From assembly GCA_900313775.1 (NCBI GenBank), contig OMSP01000166.1, positions 1-10,411 on the forward strand: DNA of 10,411 nt. The letters run 5' to 3'. Under the pieces are notes generated by a model. That model did no database searches and was not told where the DNA came from. It was given only the letters and a program-made list of their open reading frames with translations. The translations under genes and the position numbers were made by a program. The stretch comes from an uncultured Eubacteriales bacterium (GTDB lineage Bacteria; Bacillota; Clostridia; Lachnospirales; Lachnospiraceae). Below, one piece after another: positions 1-7,059 of this stretch. Numbering within the stretch: position 1 is the stretch's first letter; each line of letters opens with the position of its first letter.

Positions 1-1218
1 CGCTGCCGCGACTGCAGGATTGGCCAGAATGACTTCGCTCTTCGTATCGCCCATGCGGCCGACAAAATTGCGGTTGGTCGTCGCGACCGCGCGCTCTCCG
101 GCACTCATGACTCCCATATGTCCGCCGAGGCAGGGCCCGCAGGTCGGTGTCGATACCGCACAGCCTGCATCGATAAAGTCTGCGATGATCCCCTCGTCGA
201 GACACTGGCGGTAGACAGCCTGTGTCGCCGGGATCACGATACAGCGGATGCCGTCCGCTACCTGCCTGCCTTTCAGGATCTCGTGCGCCGCGCGCATATC
301 GGAGATCCTGCCGTTTGTGCAGGAACCGATGACCACCTGGTCGATCTCCATGCCCGCGACCTCACGCACCAGTTTAGTGTTGGAGGGAAGGTGCGGTAAG
401 GATACCGTCGGTTCGAGAGTCGAGAGATCGATGTTGACTGTACGCGCATAGTGGGCGTCCTCATCAGCCTCATAGACCATTGCTTCGCCGTCGAAGCGGT
501 CTTTGATATACTCGCGCGTCTTTTCGTCGACCGGGAAGATCCCGTTCTTGGCGCCGGCCTCGATCGCCATATTGGAGATCGTAAACCGGTCGTCCATGGA
601 GAGCGAAGCGACTCCCTCGCCGGCAAACTCCAGCGACTGATAGAGCGCTCCGTCCACGCCGATCTCTCCGATCAGATGAAGGATAACGTCCTTGCCGCTG
701 ACATAGGGCCTGAAGCTTCCGGTCAGCTCAACTTTGATCGCATCCGGAACCTTGAACCAGTTCTCGCCTGCTGCCATGCCGGCCGCCATATCGGTCGAGC
801 CGACACCTGTCGAGAACGCGCCGAGCGCTCCGTAGGTGCAGGTATGAGAGTCGGCTCCGATGATCATTTGTCCCGGTCCGACCAGACCCTGCTCCGGAAG
901 GAGCGCGTGCTCGATGCCGACCGTGCCGACATCGAAGAAATGTTTGATATGGTGTTTTTTTGCAAAGCTGCGTGCCGTCGCACAGAGATTCGCCGAGGCG
1001 ATATCCTTGCAGGGCGTGTAGTGATCGAGCACGATCGCGATCTTCTCAGGATCGAATACTTTGGTAAAGCCGCCCTTCTCAAAGACGCCGATCGCGACCG
1101 GAGTCGTCACATCGTTGCCGAGCACGAGGTCGAGCTTCGCCTCGATCAGATCGCCGGCCTGTACGGAATCAAGTCCCGCATGCGCGGCCATGATCTTTTG
1201 TGTCATAGTCATTCCCAT
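1..1218 (-). CDS. leuC: 3-isopropylmalate dehydratase large subunit, LeuC (3' end cut by window edge)
   Basis: LeuC with LeuD isomerises 2-isopropylmalate to 3-isopropylmalate in cytosolic leucine synthesis, using a [4Fe-4S] cluster. I translated 406 codons with no stop. Aconitase-family landmarks are clear: LDHYTPCKD near residue 59, GADSHTCTYG near 123, GSCTNGR with Cys300, and CGPCLGG with Cys360 and Cys363; these three cysteines are the expected cluster ligands. The frame runs off the left edge at an Ala-rich stretch, so probably only about 10-20 C-terminal residues are missing, which fits the short (about 420 aa) LeuC type rather than the roughly 470 aa enterobacterial type. The ATG at 1218 is chosen because a GGAGG sits 9 nt upstream, inside the last codons of leuA. 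In-frame ATGs at 1212 and 1206 are alternatives but are badly spaced. Only 4 nt separate it from the leuA stop, so translational coupling is likely. Related homoaconitases share these motifs, but the leuA neighbour favours LeuC. Confidence 0.96.
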   Translation of the reverse strand, partial: MGMTMTQKIMAAHAGLDSVQAGDLIEAKLDLVLGNDVTTPVAIGVFEKGGFTKVFDPEKIAIVLDHYTPCKDIASANLCATARSFAKKHHIKHFFDVGTVGIEHALLPEQGLVGPGQMIIGADSHTCTYGALGAFSTGVGSTDMAAGMAAGENWFKVPDAIKVELTGSFRPYVSGKDVILHLIGEIGVDGALYQSLEFAGEGVASLSMDDRFTISNMAIEAGAKNGIFPVDEKTREYIKDRFDGEAMVYEADEDAHYARTVNIDLSTLEPTVSLPHLPSNTKLVREVAGMEIDQVVIGSCTNGRISDMRAAHEILKGRQVADGIRCIVIPATQAVYRQCLDEGIIADFIDAGCAVSTPTCGPCLGGHMGVMSAGERAVATTNRNFVGRMGDTKSEVILANPAVAAA

Positions 1219-1222
1219 AAGA

Positions 1223-2746
1223 TCAGCCCTCCTCTTCCATCAGGCGGTTCAAAGCCTTCAGATAGGCCACGATAGAAGCCTCGATCACGTCGGTCGAAAG
1301 ACCGCGGCCGGTATAAGTCCGTCCCTCTCTCTCGAGTTTGACCGTGACCGCGCCGAGCGTCTCGGTACCCTCGGAAGTCGAGGAGATCTGATAGGTATTG
1401 AAGACATGTTCCTTCGGCTGAATGATTGCGTCGATCGCATTGAACGCCGCATCGATCGGTCCGTCGCCGAGCTTGACTTCCTCGAACTCCTCCTCGCCCT
1501 TCTTCAGATGGATCGTACAGGTCGCAGTCGTGAAATTGCTCGTGTGCACCGAGAACCAGTCGAGCTTGTAACCCTCTGTCTCCGTGATTTCGTCCGCAGA
1601 GACATGATGGGCTATGATCGCCTCGAGATCCGCGTCGGTGACCGTCTTCTTTTTATCGGCCACGAGCTGGAACTCGCCGAAGCAGCGGTTGACCTCTTCG
1701 TCACTCAGATGATAGCCGAGGTCATCTGTCCTCTTCTTGAACGCATGACGGCCGGAGTGCTTGCCGAGCACGATGTTTTCCGTGCGCACACCGACGATCT
1801 CCGGTGTCATGATCTCATATGTCTTCTTGTTCGCGAGCACGCCGTGCTGATGGATGCCGGACTCATGGGCGAATGCATTCTTGCCGACGATCGGTTTGTT
1901 CAGCGGAGCGTTCTGTCCGATGATATTGTAGACAGTACGGCTCGCGTTGTAGATCTCTCTGGTGTTGATACCGGTCTCCGCCTCATACATATCGGCGCGG
2001 GTGCGGATCGCCATGACGACCTCCTCCATGGAGGTGTTGCCCGCGCGCTCGCCGAGGCCGTTGATCGTACACTCGATCTGACGCGCACCGCCCTGAACAC
2101 CCGCCAGCGAATTGGCGACCGCCATGCCCAGGTCGTTGTGACAGTGGACCGAGAACTCCGCTTTCTCAGAGCCCTTGGCATTTTCCATCACATATTTGAT
2201 CAAATACTCCATCTCGGAGGGAGTCGTATATCCGACCGTATCCGGGAGATTGATCACTGTCGCGCCGTTGGCGATCGCAATCTCGGTGATCCGTACCAGG
2301 AAGTCGAGATCACTCCTGGTCGCGTCCTCCGCCGAGAACTCGACATTGTTGCAGTACTTCTTCGCGTAGGCGACCATCGCACCGGCCTGCTCAAGGACCT
2401 TCTCCGGCTTCATGCGGAGCTTGTACTCCATGTGCAGAGGCGAAGTCGCAATAAAGGTGTGAATGCGCGGAGAGACCGCGTCCTTCACTGCGTCCCAGGC
2501 GACATCGATATCTTTTTCAAGCGCCCGGGAGAGCGAGGCGACCTCGGCGTTTTTAACCGCCTGTGATATCGCCTGAACGGAGCCGAAGTCCTGCGGACCG
2601 GAGATGGCGAATCCGGCCTCGATGACATCGACGCCCAGCTTCTCGAGACACTTCGCGACCTCGAGCTTCTCCTGAAGATTCATGGAGCAGCCCGGTGACT
2701 GTTCGCCGTCGCGCAGTGTCGTGTCAAAAATTTTGATCTTGTCCAT
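1223..2746 (-). CDS. leuA: 2-isopropylmalate synthase, LeuA
   Basis: The 507-aa enzyme condenses acetyl-CoA with 2-ketoisovalerate, the first committed step to leucine, in the cytosol. The N-terminal TIM barrel (about residues 4-270) opens with DTTLRDGEQSPG (8-19), carrying the catalytic Arg12 and metal-binding Asp13. HCHNDLGMAVAN begins at 201 (metal ligands His201 and His203) and NGLGERAGN follows at 229-237. The linker region has GKHSGRHA at 328-335. The C-terminal third (about 365-507) is the LeuA regulatory domain, with the GDGPIDAAFNAI signature at 427-438; in this family it binds leucine for feedback inhibition. Length is usual for bacterial LeuA (about 510). Citramalate synthase (CimA) and homocitrate synthase are relatives, but the operon and the full regulatory domain favour LeuA. 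The start follows a weak AAAGGG element, 14 nt after the ilvD stop. Confidence 0.97.
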   Translation of the reverse strand: MDKIKIFDTTLRDGEQSPGCSMNLQEKLEVAKCLEKLGVDVIEAGFAISGPQDFGSVQAISQAVKNAEVASLSRALEKDIDVAWDAVKDAVSPRIHTFIATSPLHMEYKLRMKPEKVLEQAGAMVAYAKKYCNNVEFSAEDATRSDLDFLVRITEIAIANGATVINLPDTVGYTTPSEMEYLIKYVMENAKGSEKAEFSVHCHNDLGMAVANSLAGVQGGARQIECTINGLGERAGNTSMEEVVMAIRTRADMYEAETGINTREIYNASRTVYNIIGQNAPLNKPIVGKNAFAHESGIHQHGVLANKKTYEIMTPEIVGVRTENIVLGKHSGRHAFKKRTDDLGYHLSDEEVNRCFGEFQLVADKKKTVTDADLEAIIAHHVSADEITETEGYKLDWFSVHTSNFTTATCTIHLKKGEEEFEEVKLGDGPIDAAFNAIDAIIQPKEHVFNTYQISSTSEGTETLGAVTVKLEREGRTYTGRGLSTDVIEASIVAYLKALNRLMEEEG

Positions 2747-2760
2747 AATGTCCCTTTCTG

Positions 2761-4425
2761 TCAGATCTCGAGGATCGCGCCCTTATCAGCTGAGGATACC
2801 AGCTTTGCGTAGCGCGCGAGATAACCTGTCTTTACCTTCGGCTCCGGAGCCGTCCACGCGGCACGGCGCTTTGCCAGCTCCTCGTCGGAGACTTTCAGCT
2901 CGATCGTCTTGTTCGTGATGTCGATGGCGATCTCATCACCCTCCTCCACGAGCGCGATATTACCGCCGGAGGCTCCCTCGGGGGAAACATGACCGATCGA
3001 TGCTCCGCGGGTCGCGCCCGAGAAGCGTCCGTCTGTGATCAGCGCGACTGACTCGCCCAGACCCATGCCGCAGATCGCGGATGTCGGGTTGAGCATCTCG
3101 CGCATGCCCGGACCTCCCTTCGGTCCCTCATAGCGGATGACCACGACATCGCCCGGCTTGATCTCTCCGGCGTAAATGACCTTGATCGCATCCTCCTCGC
3201 TGTCAAAGACACGCGCGGGACCTGTGTGCTGCATCATCTCCGGCGCCACTGCCGACTGCTTGACCACGCATCCGTCTGGTGCCAGATTTCCGGTCAGCAC
3301 TGCGATACCTCCGTCGGCCGAGAACGGATCCTCGAACGGACGGATCAGCTCTTCATTGCGGTTGACGGCACCGGCGATATTCTCCTCCATCGTCTTACCG
3401 GTGACAGTCATCACCGAGAGATCGAGCAGATCGCCCTTTGTCAGCTCTTTCATGACCGCGTATACGCCGCCGGCCTGTTCGAGATCCTCCATGAAGGTAT
3501 TGCCCGACGGTGCCAGATGGCAGAGGTTCGGGGTCTTCGCGCTGATCTCGTTGGCCTTCGTCAGGTCGATCTCCACGCCGGCTTCATGCGCGATAGCCGG
3601 AAGATGGAGCATCGTGTTGGTAGAGCAGCCGAGAGCCATATCGACTGTCTCCGCGTTGTGAAATGCGGCTTCGGTCATGATGTCACGCGGTTTGATATCC
3701 TTCTCGATGAGCTCCATGATCTGCATGCCGGCCTTCTTGGCCAGGCGGATGCGCGCTGAGAGCGGCGCCGGGATCGTGCCGTTGCCCGGCAGTCCCATAC
3801 CGATCGCCTCGGTAAGGCAGTTCATCGAATTGGCCGTGTACATACCCGAGCAGGATCCGCAGGACGGACAGGCGTTCTCGACATAGTCCTCGACTCCCGC
3901 CTCGTCGATCGTGCCGGCGTGATAAGCGCCGACCGCCTCAAACATATGGGAGAGGCAGGTGCGCCTGCCGTCGGCCAGATGTCCGGCGAGCATCGGTCCG
4001 CCCGAGCAGAAAATGGTCGGGATATTGACGCGCGCGGCCGCCATGAGCAGGCCGGGTACGTTCTTGTCGCAGTTCGGGATCATGACGAGCCCGTCAAACT
4101 GATGGGCGATCGCCATCGCCTCGGTCGAATCCGCGATCAGGTCGCGGGTGACCAGTGAATACTTCATGCCGATATGCCCCATCGCGATGCCGTCGCAGAC
4201 CGCGATCGCCGGGAACTCGATCGGGGTGCCGCCCGCGGCGCGTACGCCCGCTTTGACAGCTTCACTGATCTTGTCGATATTCATATGACCCGGGACGATC
4301 TCGTTGTAGGAGCTGACCACGCCGACGATCGGGCGTTCCATCTCCTCGGGAGTCAGGCCCAGCGCAGCTAAAAGGCTGCGGTTCGGGGCACGGTCAACAC
4401 CGACTTTGATTTGCTCTGATTTCAT
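2761..4425 (-). CDS. ilvD: Dihydroxyacid dehydratase, IlvD
   Basis: The 554-aa enzyme dehydrates 2,3-dihydroxyisovalerate and 2,3-dihydroxy-3-methylvalerate to the keto acids that precede valine/leucine and isoleucine. It is an IlvD/Edd family iron-sulfur enzyme, and its length is usual. Visible motifs are CDGIAMGHIGM (77-87), the PNCDKNVPG box with Cys119, CPSCGSCSGMYTANSMNCL (186-204) with the probable ligand Cys192, and the C-terminal TDGRFSGATRG (464-474) containing the conserved Ser469. At residues 39-47 it reads SYNEIVPGH, where the plant/mycobacterial [2Fe-2S] type carries an extra cysteine. By that comparison it resembles the E. coli-like, oxygen-sensitive [4Fe-4S] type; this is an inference from memory of the family. 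The start at 4425 has AAAGGGG upstream, and the ilvN stop codon abuts that ribosome binding site. Edd (phosphogluconate dehydratase) is excluded by the pathway context. Confidence 0.97.
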   Translation of the reverse strand: MKSEQIKVGVDRAPNRSLLAALGLTPEEMERPIVGVVSSYNEIVPGHMNIDKISEAVKAGVRAAGGTPIEFPAIAVCDGIAMGHIGMKYSLVTRDLIADSTEAMAIAHQFDGLVMIPNCDKNVPGLLMAAARVNIPTIFCSGGPMLAGHLADGRRTCLSHMFEAVGAYHAGTIDEAGVEDYVENACPSCGSCSGMYTANSMNCLTEAIGMGLPGNGTIPAPLSARIRLAKKAGMQIMELIEKDIKPRDIMTEAAFHNAETVDMALGCSTNTMLHLPAIAHEAGVEIDLTKANEISAKTPNLCHLAPSGNTFMEDLEQAGGVYAVMKELTKGDLLDLSVMTVTGKTMEENIAGAVNRNEELIRPFEDPFSADGGIAVLTGNLAPDGCVVKQSAVAPEMMQHTGPARVFDSEEDAIKVIYAGEIKPGDVVVIRYEGPKGGPGMREMLNPTSAICGMGLGESVALITDGRFSGATRGASIGHVSPEGASGGNIALVEEGDEIAIDITNKTIELKVSDEELAKRRAAWTAPEPKVKTGYLARYAKLVSSADKGAILEI

Positions 4426-4438
4426 AGTTTTATCCCCT

Positions 4439-4990
4439 TTACAATACGTTTTTACCTAAATCGAACTCGCCTCTCTCCTTGGAGTCGTCCTTGATCGTGG
4501 CCATGCCGCGCTCCAGGGAGACATCGCCCGTGCGGGCGATCTCCATGATGCCGAACTCCTCGAGCAGCGTCTCGAAGGCATGGTTCTTGTCCTCTTTGCC
4601 GATAACGGCCAGCGTGATCATGCCCACACCGACATCGACGATCTGCGCGCGGAAGATATTGGCGATCTGGATGACATCGTTGCGGTCCTGGCTCGTCTCG
4701 GTCCTCACCTTGATGAGCAGCAGCTCGCGGTGGATAGAATTGTCCTGATTGAGGACCTTGACCGAGTGGACCGGATAGAGCTTGCGCAGCTGGTTGGCCA
4801 GCAATACACCGTGCTCATCGTCGGCCACGACATCGATCGTGATACGCGAAGTGTGCGGATCATCGGTCGCACCCACGGCCAGTGACTCGATGTTATAACC
4901 TTTTCTCGAGAACAGTCTCGATACCTGAGAGAGAACGCCCGCCTCGTTGTCCACAAGTACGGCCAGTGTCTGTATCATTTTTTTCTCCAT
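4439..4990 (-). CDS. ilvN: Acetolactate synthase small (regulatory) subunit, IlvN/IlvH
   Basis: This 183-aa protein is the regulatory subunit that activates IlvB and usually confers feedback inhibition by valine. An ACT domain spans about residues 7-81, with the effector-site stretch NEAGVLSQVSRLFSRKGYNIE (15-35). A second ACT-like C-terminal domain spans about 88-160, beginning RELLLIKV and closing with the family's ARTGDVSLERG (152-162). A charged tail of about 20 residues follows, so the protein is longer than the common 160-172 aa. The ATG at 4990 is chosen because AAGGAGGG overlaps the ilvB stop just upstream. A second ATG four codons later (4978) is too far from that site. It lies 15 nt after ilvB, in the stoichiometric position expected for the pair. 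Confidence 0.96.
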   Translation of the reverse strand: MEKKMIQTLAVLVDNEAGVLSQVSRLFSRKGYNIESLAVGATDDPHTSRITIDVVADDEHGVLLANQLRKLYPVHSVKVLNQDNSIHRELLLIKVRTETSQDRNDVIQIANIFRAQIVDVGVGMITLAVIGKEDKNHAFETLLEEFGIMEIARTGDVSLERGMATIKDDSKERGEFDLGKNVL

Positions 4991-5005
4991 AACCGCTCTC
5001 CCTCC

Positions 5006-6721
5006 TTAGTTGACTATGAAGTTCGTGATGCGCGCGCCGCCCTCGACCATCGGACGAACCATCTCGTCGATATCGATCTTGCAGTCGATCACACATCCGA
5101 TACCTTTTGCTTCATTTTCAAGTGCCAGGTCGATCGCCGCATGCAGCTCTTCGACGGTGGTCGCGCGTGTGCCGACCAGACCGTAGGCCTCAGCGAGCTT
5201 GACAAAGTCCGGTCCTCTGTCGAGGTCGGTCTGCGAATAGTGCTCGTTGTAGATCAGATGCTGCCACTGGCGGACCATACCGAGTGTCCCGTTGTTGAAG
5301 ATAAATGTGATGATCGGGATCTTGTAGTATTCCTCGGTTGCGAGCTCGTTGCAGTTCATGCGGAAACTCCCGTCGCCGGTGATATGGATGACCGTCTTGT
5401 CAGGATTGCCGAGCTTGGAGCCGATCGCCGCGCCCAGGCCGAAGCCCATCGCGCCGAATCCGCCGGAAGTCATCAGCTGTCCCGGATAATCGAAATGGAA
5501 ATGCTGGATCGCCCACATCTGGTGCTGACCTACATCTGTCGCGACCATCGTATCCTCCGGCAGACGCTTGGCGATGGCCTCGAGGACCTGATCCGGTGTG
5601 AGGATCCCCTCTACTTTGTCGTAACCGACTTCCGTCGGATAGGAGAAGACGAAATCCTTCCACTCTTTGTTGTCCTTTTGCTCCACGCGCTCGTTGAGCT
5701 CGACCAGGACTTCCTTTGCATCTCCGATGACATGGTGGTCTGTGCGGACATTCTTGTTGATCTCCGCTCGGTCGATATCGATGTGTACGATATAGGCATT
5801 GGCAGCGAAGGTCTTCGGATCCAGAGCCACACGGTCCGAGAAACGGCAGCCGATCGCGATCAGCAGATCACAGTTGTCGCAAGCCATATTGGATGCCTCC
5901 GATCCGTGCATACCGATCATGCCTGTCACGAGCTTGTTGCGGCCCTTGACTGCGCCGGCTCCCATGATGGTCACTGCGACCGGAGAGTCGATCGTCTCGA
6001 TAAACTGCGTTATCTCCGCCTGGGCTCTCGCCTTGACGACACCGCCGCCGCAGATGACGAGCGGCTTCTTGCACTCTTTGATCTTCTCGACCAGAATGTC
6101 GATGTCTCCGTGGTCCACCTCGGGCGCCTTCATCTCCATGCTCCTTGAGCGCGACAGCAGCGCCGCGAGCTTACTGGTCTTCCAGTGCTCCTCGCGCGGC
6201 ACGAACTCGTACTCTGCGAGCTCCGCGGTAACATTTTTCAGGATGTCAAGGAAGACGGGACCCTGACGGCCGCTGCGCGCGATCGCGAAGGCCGCGCGGA
6301 CCGTATCCGCCAGCTGTGTCACATCGCTGACAAGGAAGTTGCTCTTGGTGATCGGCAGGGTGATGCCGGTGCTGTCGACTTCCTGGAAGGAATCCTTTCC
6401 GATCAGAGGCTCTGACACGTTACAGGAGATAAAAACGACTGCGGATGAATCCATATACGCCGTCGCGATACCCGTGATCAGATTGGTCGCGCCCGGTCCG
6501 GAAGTCGAAAAGCATACTCCCACCTTGCCGGTGCTGCGTGCATAGCCGTCAGCCGCGTGCGCCGCCCCCTGCTCGTGTGCCGTCAGGATATGCTTGATCC
6601 CCTTGCTGGCATAGAGCGCGTCATAAACATTCAGAATGGTCCCTCCCGGATATCCGAAAATCGTATCGACGCCTTGCTCCTGAAGACATTCCATTAGGAT
6701 CTGGGCTCCGGTCAATTCCAT
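5006..6721 (-). CDS. ilvB: Acetolactate (acetohydroxyacid) synthase catalytic subunit, IlvB
   Basis: The ThDP- and FAD-dependent large subunit condenses two pyruvates to acetolactate, or pyruvate with 2-ketobutyrate to acetohydroxybutyrate, the first common BCAA step. With the start at 6721 it has 571 residues, usual for the family. It shows the N-terminal ThDP pyrimidine domain with GYPGGTILNVYDAL (23-36) and the catalytic Glu50 in AHEQGAAHAADGYAR. The central FAD-binding domain follows (about 200-345). The C-terminal PP domain carries the GDG...NN metal/ThDP motif (Gly449-Asp450-Gly451 to Asn476-Asn477) and MVRQWQ near 482. The ATG at 6721 is preceded by AAAGGAG with a 7-nt spacer. An in-frame TTG at 6784 would add 21 residues, but it lies inside the terminator hairpin and is rejected. 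As the first enzyme gene of the operon it should be controlled by the upstream attenuator. Confidence 0.97.
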   Translation of the reverse strand: MELTGAQILMECLQEQGVDTIFGYPGGTILNVYDALYASKGIKHILTAHEQGAAHAADGYARSTGKVGVCFSTSGPGATNLITGIATAYMDSSAVVFISCNVSEPLIGKDSFQEVDSTGITLPITKSNFLVSDVTQLADTVRAAFAIARSGRQGPVFLDILKNVTAELAEYEFVPREEHWKTSKLAALLSRSRSMEMKAPEVDHGDIDILVEKIKECKKPLVICGGGVVKARAQAEITQFIETIDSPVAVTIMGAGAVKGRNKLVTGMIGMHGSEASNMACDNCDLLIAIGCRFSDRVALDPKTFAANAYIVHIDIDRAEINKNVRTDHHVIGDAKEVLVELNERVEQKDNKEWKDFVFSYPTEVGYDKVEGILTPDQVLEAIAKRLPEDTMVATDVGQHQMWAIQHFHFDYPGQLMTSGGFGAMGFGLGAAIGSKLGNPDKTVIHITGDGSFRMNCNELATEEYYKIPIITFIFNNGTLGMVRQWQHLIYNEHYSQTDLDRGPDFVKLAEAYGLVGTRATTVEELHAAIDLALENEAKGIGCVIDCKIDIDEMVRPMVEGGARITNFIVN

Positions 6722-6728
6722 TTCATCA

Positions 6729-6735
6729 CTCCTTT
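6729..6735 (-). promoter_or_regulatory. ilvB ribosome binding site
   Basis: AAAGGAG on the minus strand ends 7 nt before the ATG at 6721. This decides the ilvB start over the upstream TTG at 6784 and over an out-of-frame ATG at 6726. It lies downstream of the attenuator terminator, so it is present only in read-through transcripts. Confidence 0.85.
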
Positions 6736-6748
6736 CTGAATTTGCATT

Positions 6749-6787
6749 AAAAAGCCTTGCGCAACTTCTAAAAGTCGATCGCAAGGC
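6749..6787 (-). terminator. Intrinsic terminator (attenuator) upstream of ilvB
   Basis: On the minus strand GCCTTGCG (6780-6787) and CGCAAGGC (6754-6761) form a perfect 8-bp stem, followed directly by five T residues (6749-6753). The intervening sequence can extend the stem through GACTT/AAGTT (one G-U pair) around a TTAG loop. It sits after the BCAA-rich leader peptide and 27 nt before the ilvB ATG, so it can stop transcription before the structural genes. The T tract lies on the ilvB side, so the terminator works in the ilv direction. Confidence 0.9.
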
Positions 6788-6870
6788 ATTTATTCGTATC
6801 TGTCGATGATCTGTATTTGATCCTTAAACGCGTGCATGACTTTCAGCACTATTTACTTGTGAGTCGTTAA
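6780..6870 (-). promoter_or_regulatory. Attenuator antiterminator/pause region of the ilvB leader RNA
   Basis: Three segments can pair in alternative ways. Segment 1 is UUAACG (6865-6870), overlapping leader codons 21-23. Segment 2 is CGCGUUUAAGG (6822-6832), which contains the leader peptide stop codon. Segment 3 is the 5' arm of the terminator, GCCUUGCG (6780-6787). Pairing 1:2 gives 6 bp with a bulged U. Pairing 2:3 gives CGC/GCG plus AAGG/CCUU around a GUUU bulge, and it blocks the terminator. A ribosome stalled in the Ile/Leu/Val run would mask segment 1 and favour 2:3 (read-through). A ribosome at the stop codon would mask segment 2 and favour termination. The pairings were found by eye; no folding energies were calculated. 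Confidence 0.65.
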
Positions 6871-6931
6871 TGACCAGAAGCAGAATAATGCCTACCAGTA
6901 CGAGATTAATATTGATCAAGCTAACGATCAT
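6824..6931 (-). CDS. ilvB operon leader peptide, 35 aa, Ile/Leu/Val-rich
   Basis: This small gene starts at ATG 6931 and ends at TAA 6824-6826. Residues 2-21 include 16 BCAA residues, with LVLV at 10-13 and a run of seven at 15-21 (IILLLVI); the C-terminal part is hydrophilic (NDSQVNSAESHARV). All three amino acids are represented (six Ile, six Leu and six Val codons overall), which suggests the operon senses any of the three. A Shine-Dalgarno GGGAG (6939-6943) lies 7 nt upstream. The peptide sits between a strong promoter and a terminator before ilvB, the layout of attenuation leader peptides such as E. coli IvbL and IlvL. Its role would be ribosome stalling rather than a product function. 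The hydrophobic half also looks like a single membrane segment, so a real small membrane protein is the alternative, but position and flanking RNA elements favour a leader peptide. Confidence 0.88.
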   Translation of the reverse strand: MIVSLININLVLVGIILLLVINDSQVNSAESHARV

Positions 6932-6938
6932 CTGTGTG

Positions 6939-6943
6939 CTCCC
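6939..6943 (-). promoter_or_regulatory. Ribosome binding site of the leader peptide
   Basis: GGGAG on the minus strand is placed 7 nt before the leader ATG at 6931. Good spacing supports active translation of the 35-aa peptide, which attenuation requires. Confidence 0.75.
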
Positions 6944-6970
6944 GAATCCTCGGTCAACATGTACCCTGCT

Positions 6971-6999
6971 ATATTAGCACCGAGGCCGCGCAGTGTCAA
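6971..6999 (-). promoter_or_regulatory. Promoter of the ilvB-ilvN-ilvD-leuA-leuC operon
   Basis: On the minus strand a perfect -35 TTGACA (6994-6999) is separated by exactly 17 nt from TAATAT (6971-6976, 4 of 6 matches to the -10 consensus). A TG placed one base before the -10 adds an extended -10 element. The expected start of transcription is near 6964, giving a leader RNA of about 240 nt before ilvB. This is a housekeeping-sigma-type promoter, consistent with control being applied mainly downstream by attenuation. Confidence 0.88.
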
Positions 7000-7000
7000 G

Positions 7001-7028
7001 GAAAAACGGACTTTTACACTTGTTTTTC
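7001..7028. repeat. Inverted repeat GAAAAAC / GTTTTTC between the divergent promoters
   Basis: GAAAAAC (7001-7007) and GTTTTTC (7022-7028) are perfect 7-bp inverted arms separated by 14 bp, a half-site spacing compatible with a dimeric regulator on one DNA face. It begins directly upstream of the ilv -35 box and lies about 40 bp upstream of the transporter -10. AT-rich 7-mers can arise by chance, so this is a weak operator candidate. Confidence 0.35.
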
Positions 7029-7059
7029 GGCGAGTAGTACTTCTTATGTTTATTATGCG

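Noticed and set aside
1061..2566. Long plus-strand open frame of 501 codons opposite leuA
   Set aside because: It mirrors leuA in high-GC DNA. The antisense frame encodes a full LeuA with all catalytic motifs, while this frame shows no recognisable domain and no ribosome binding site of note.
5141..6148. Plus-strand open frame of 335 codons opposite ilvB
   Set aside because: It is an antisense shadow of ilvB with no family motif. The opposite strand contains the intact ThDP-dependent enzyme.
6722..6784. Upstream TTG start giving IlvB 21 extra N-terminal residues
   Set aside because: The extension overlaps the attenuator terminator hairpin, lacks its own Shine-Dalgarno, and the ATG at 6721 has AAAGGAG at 7 nt and gives the usual family N-terminus.
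6721..6964. T-box riboswitch in the ilvB leader
   Set aside because: No T-box consensus (AGGGUGGnACCGCG) or specifier-loop architecture is visible. The leader contains a BCAA-rich ORF and a 1-2-3-4 pairing pattern instead.
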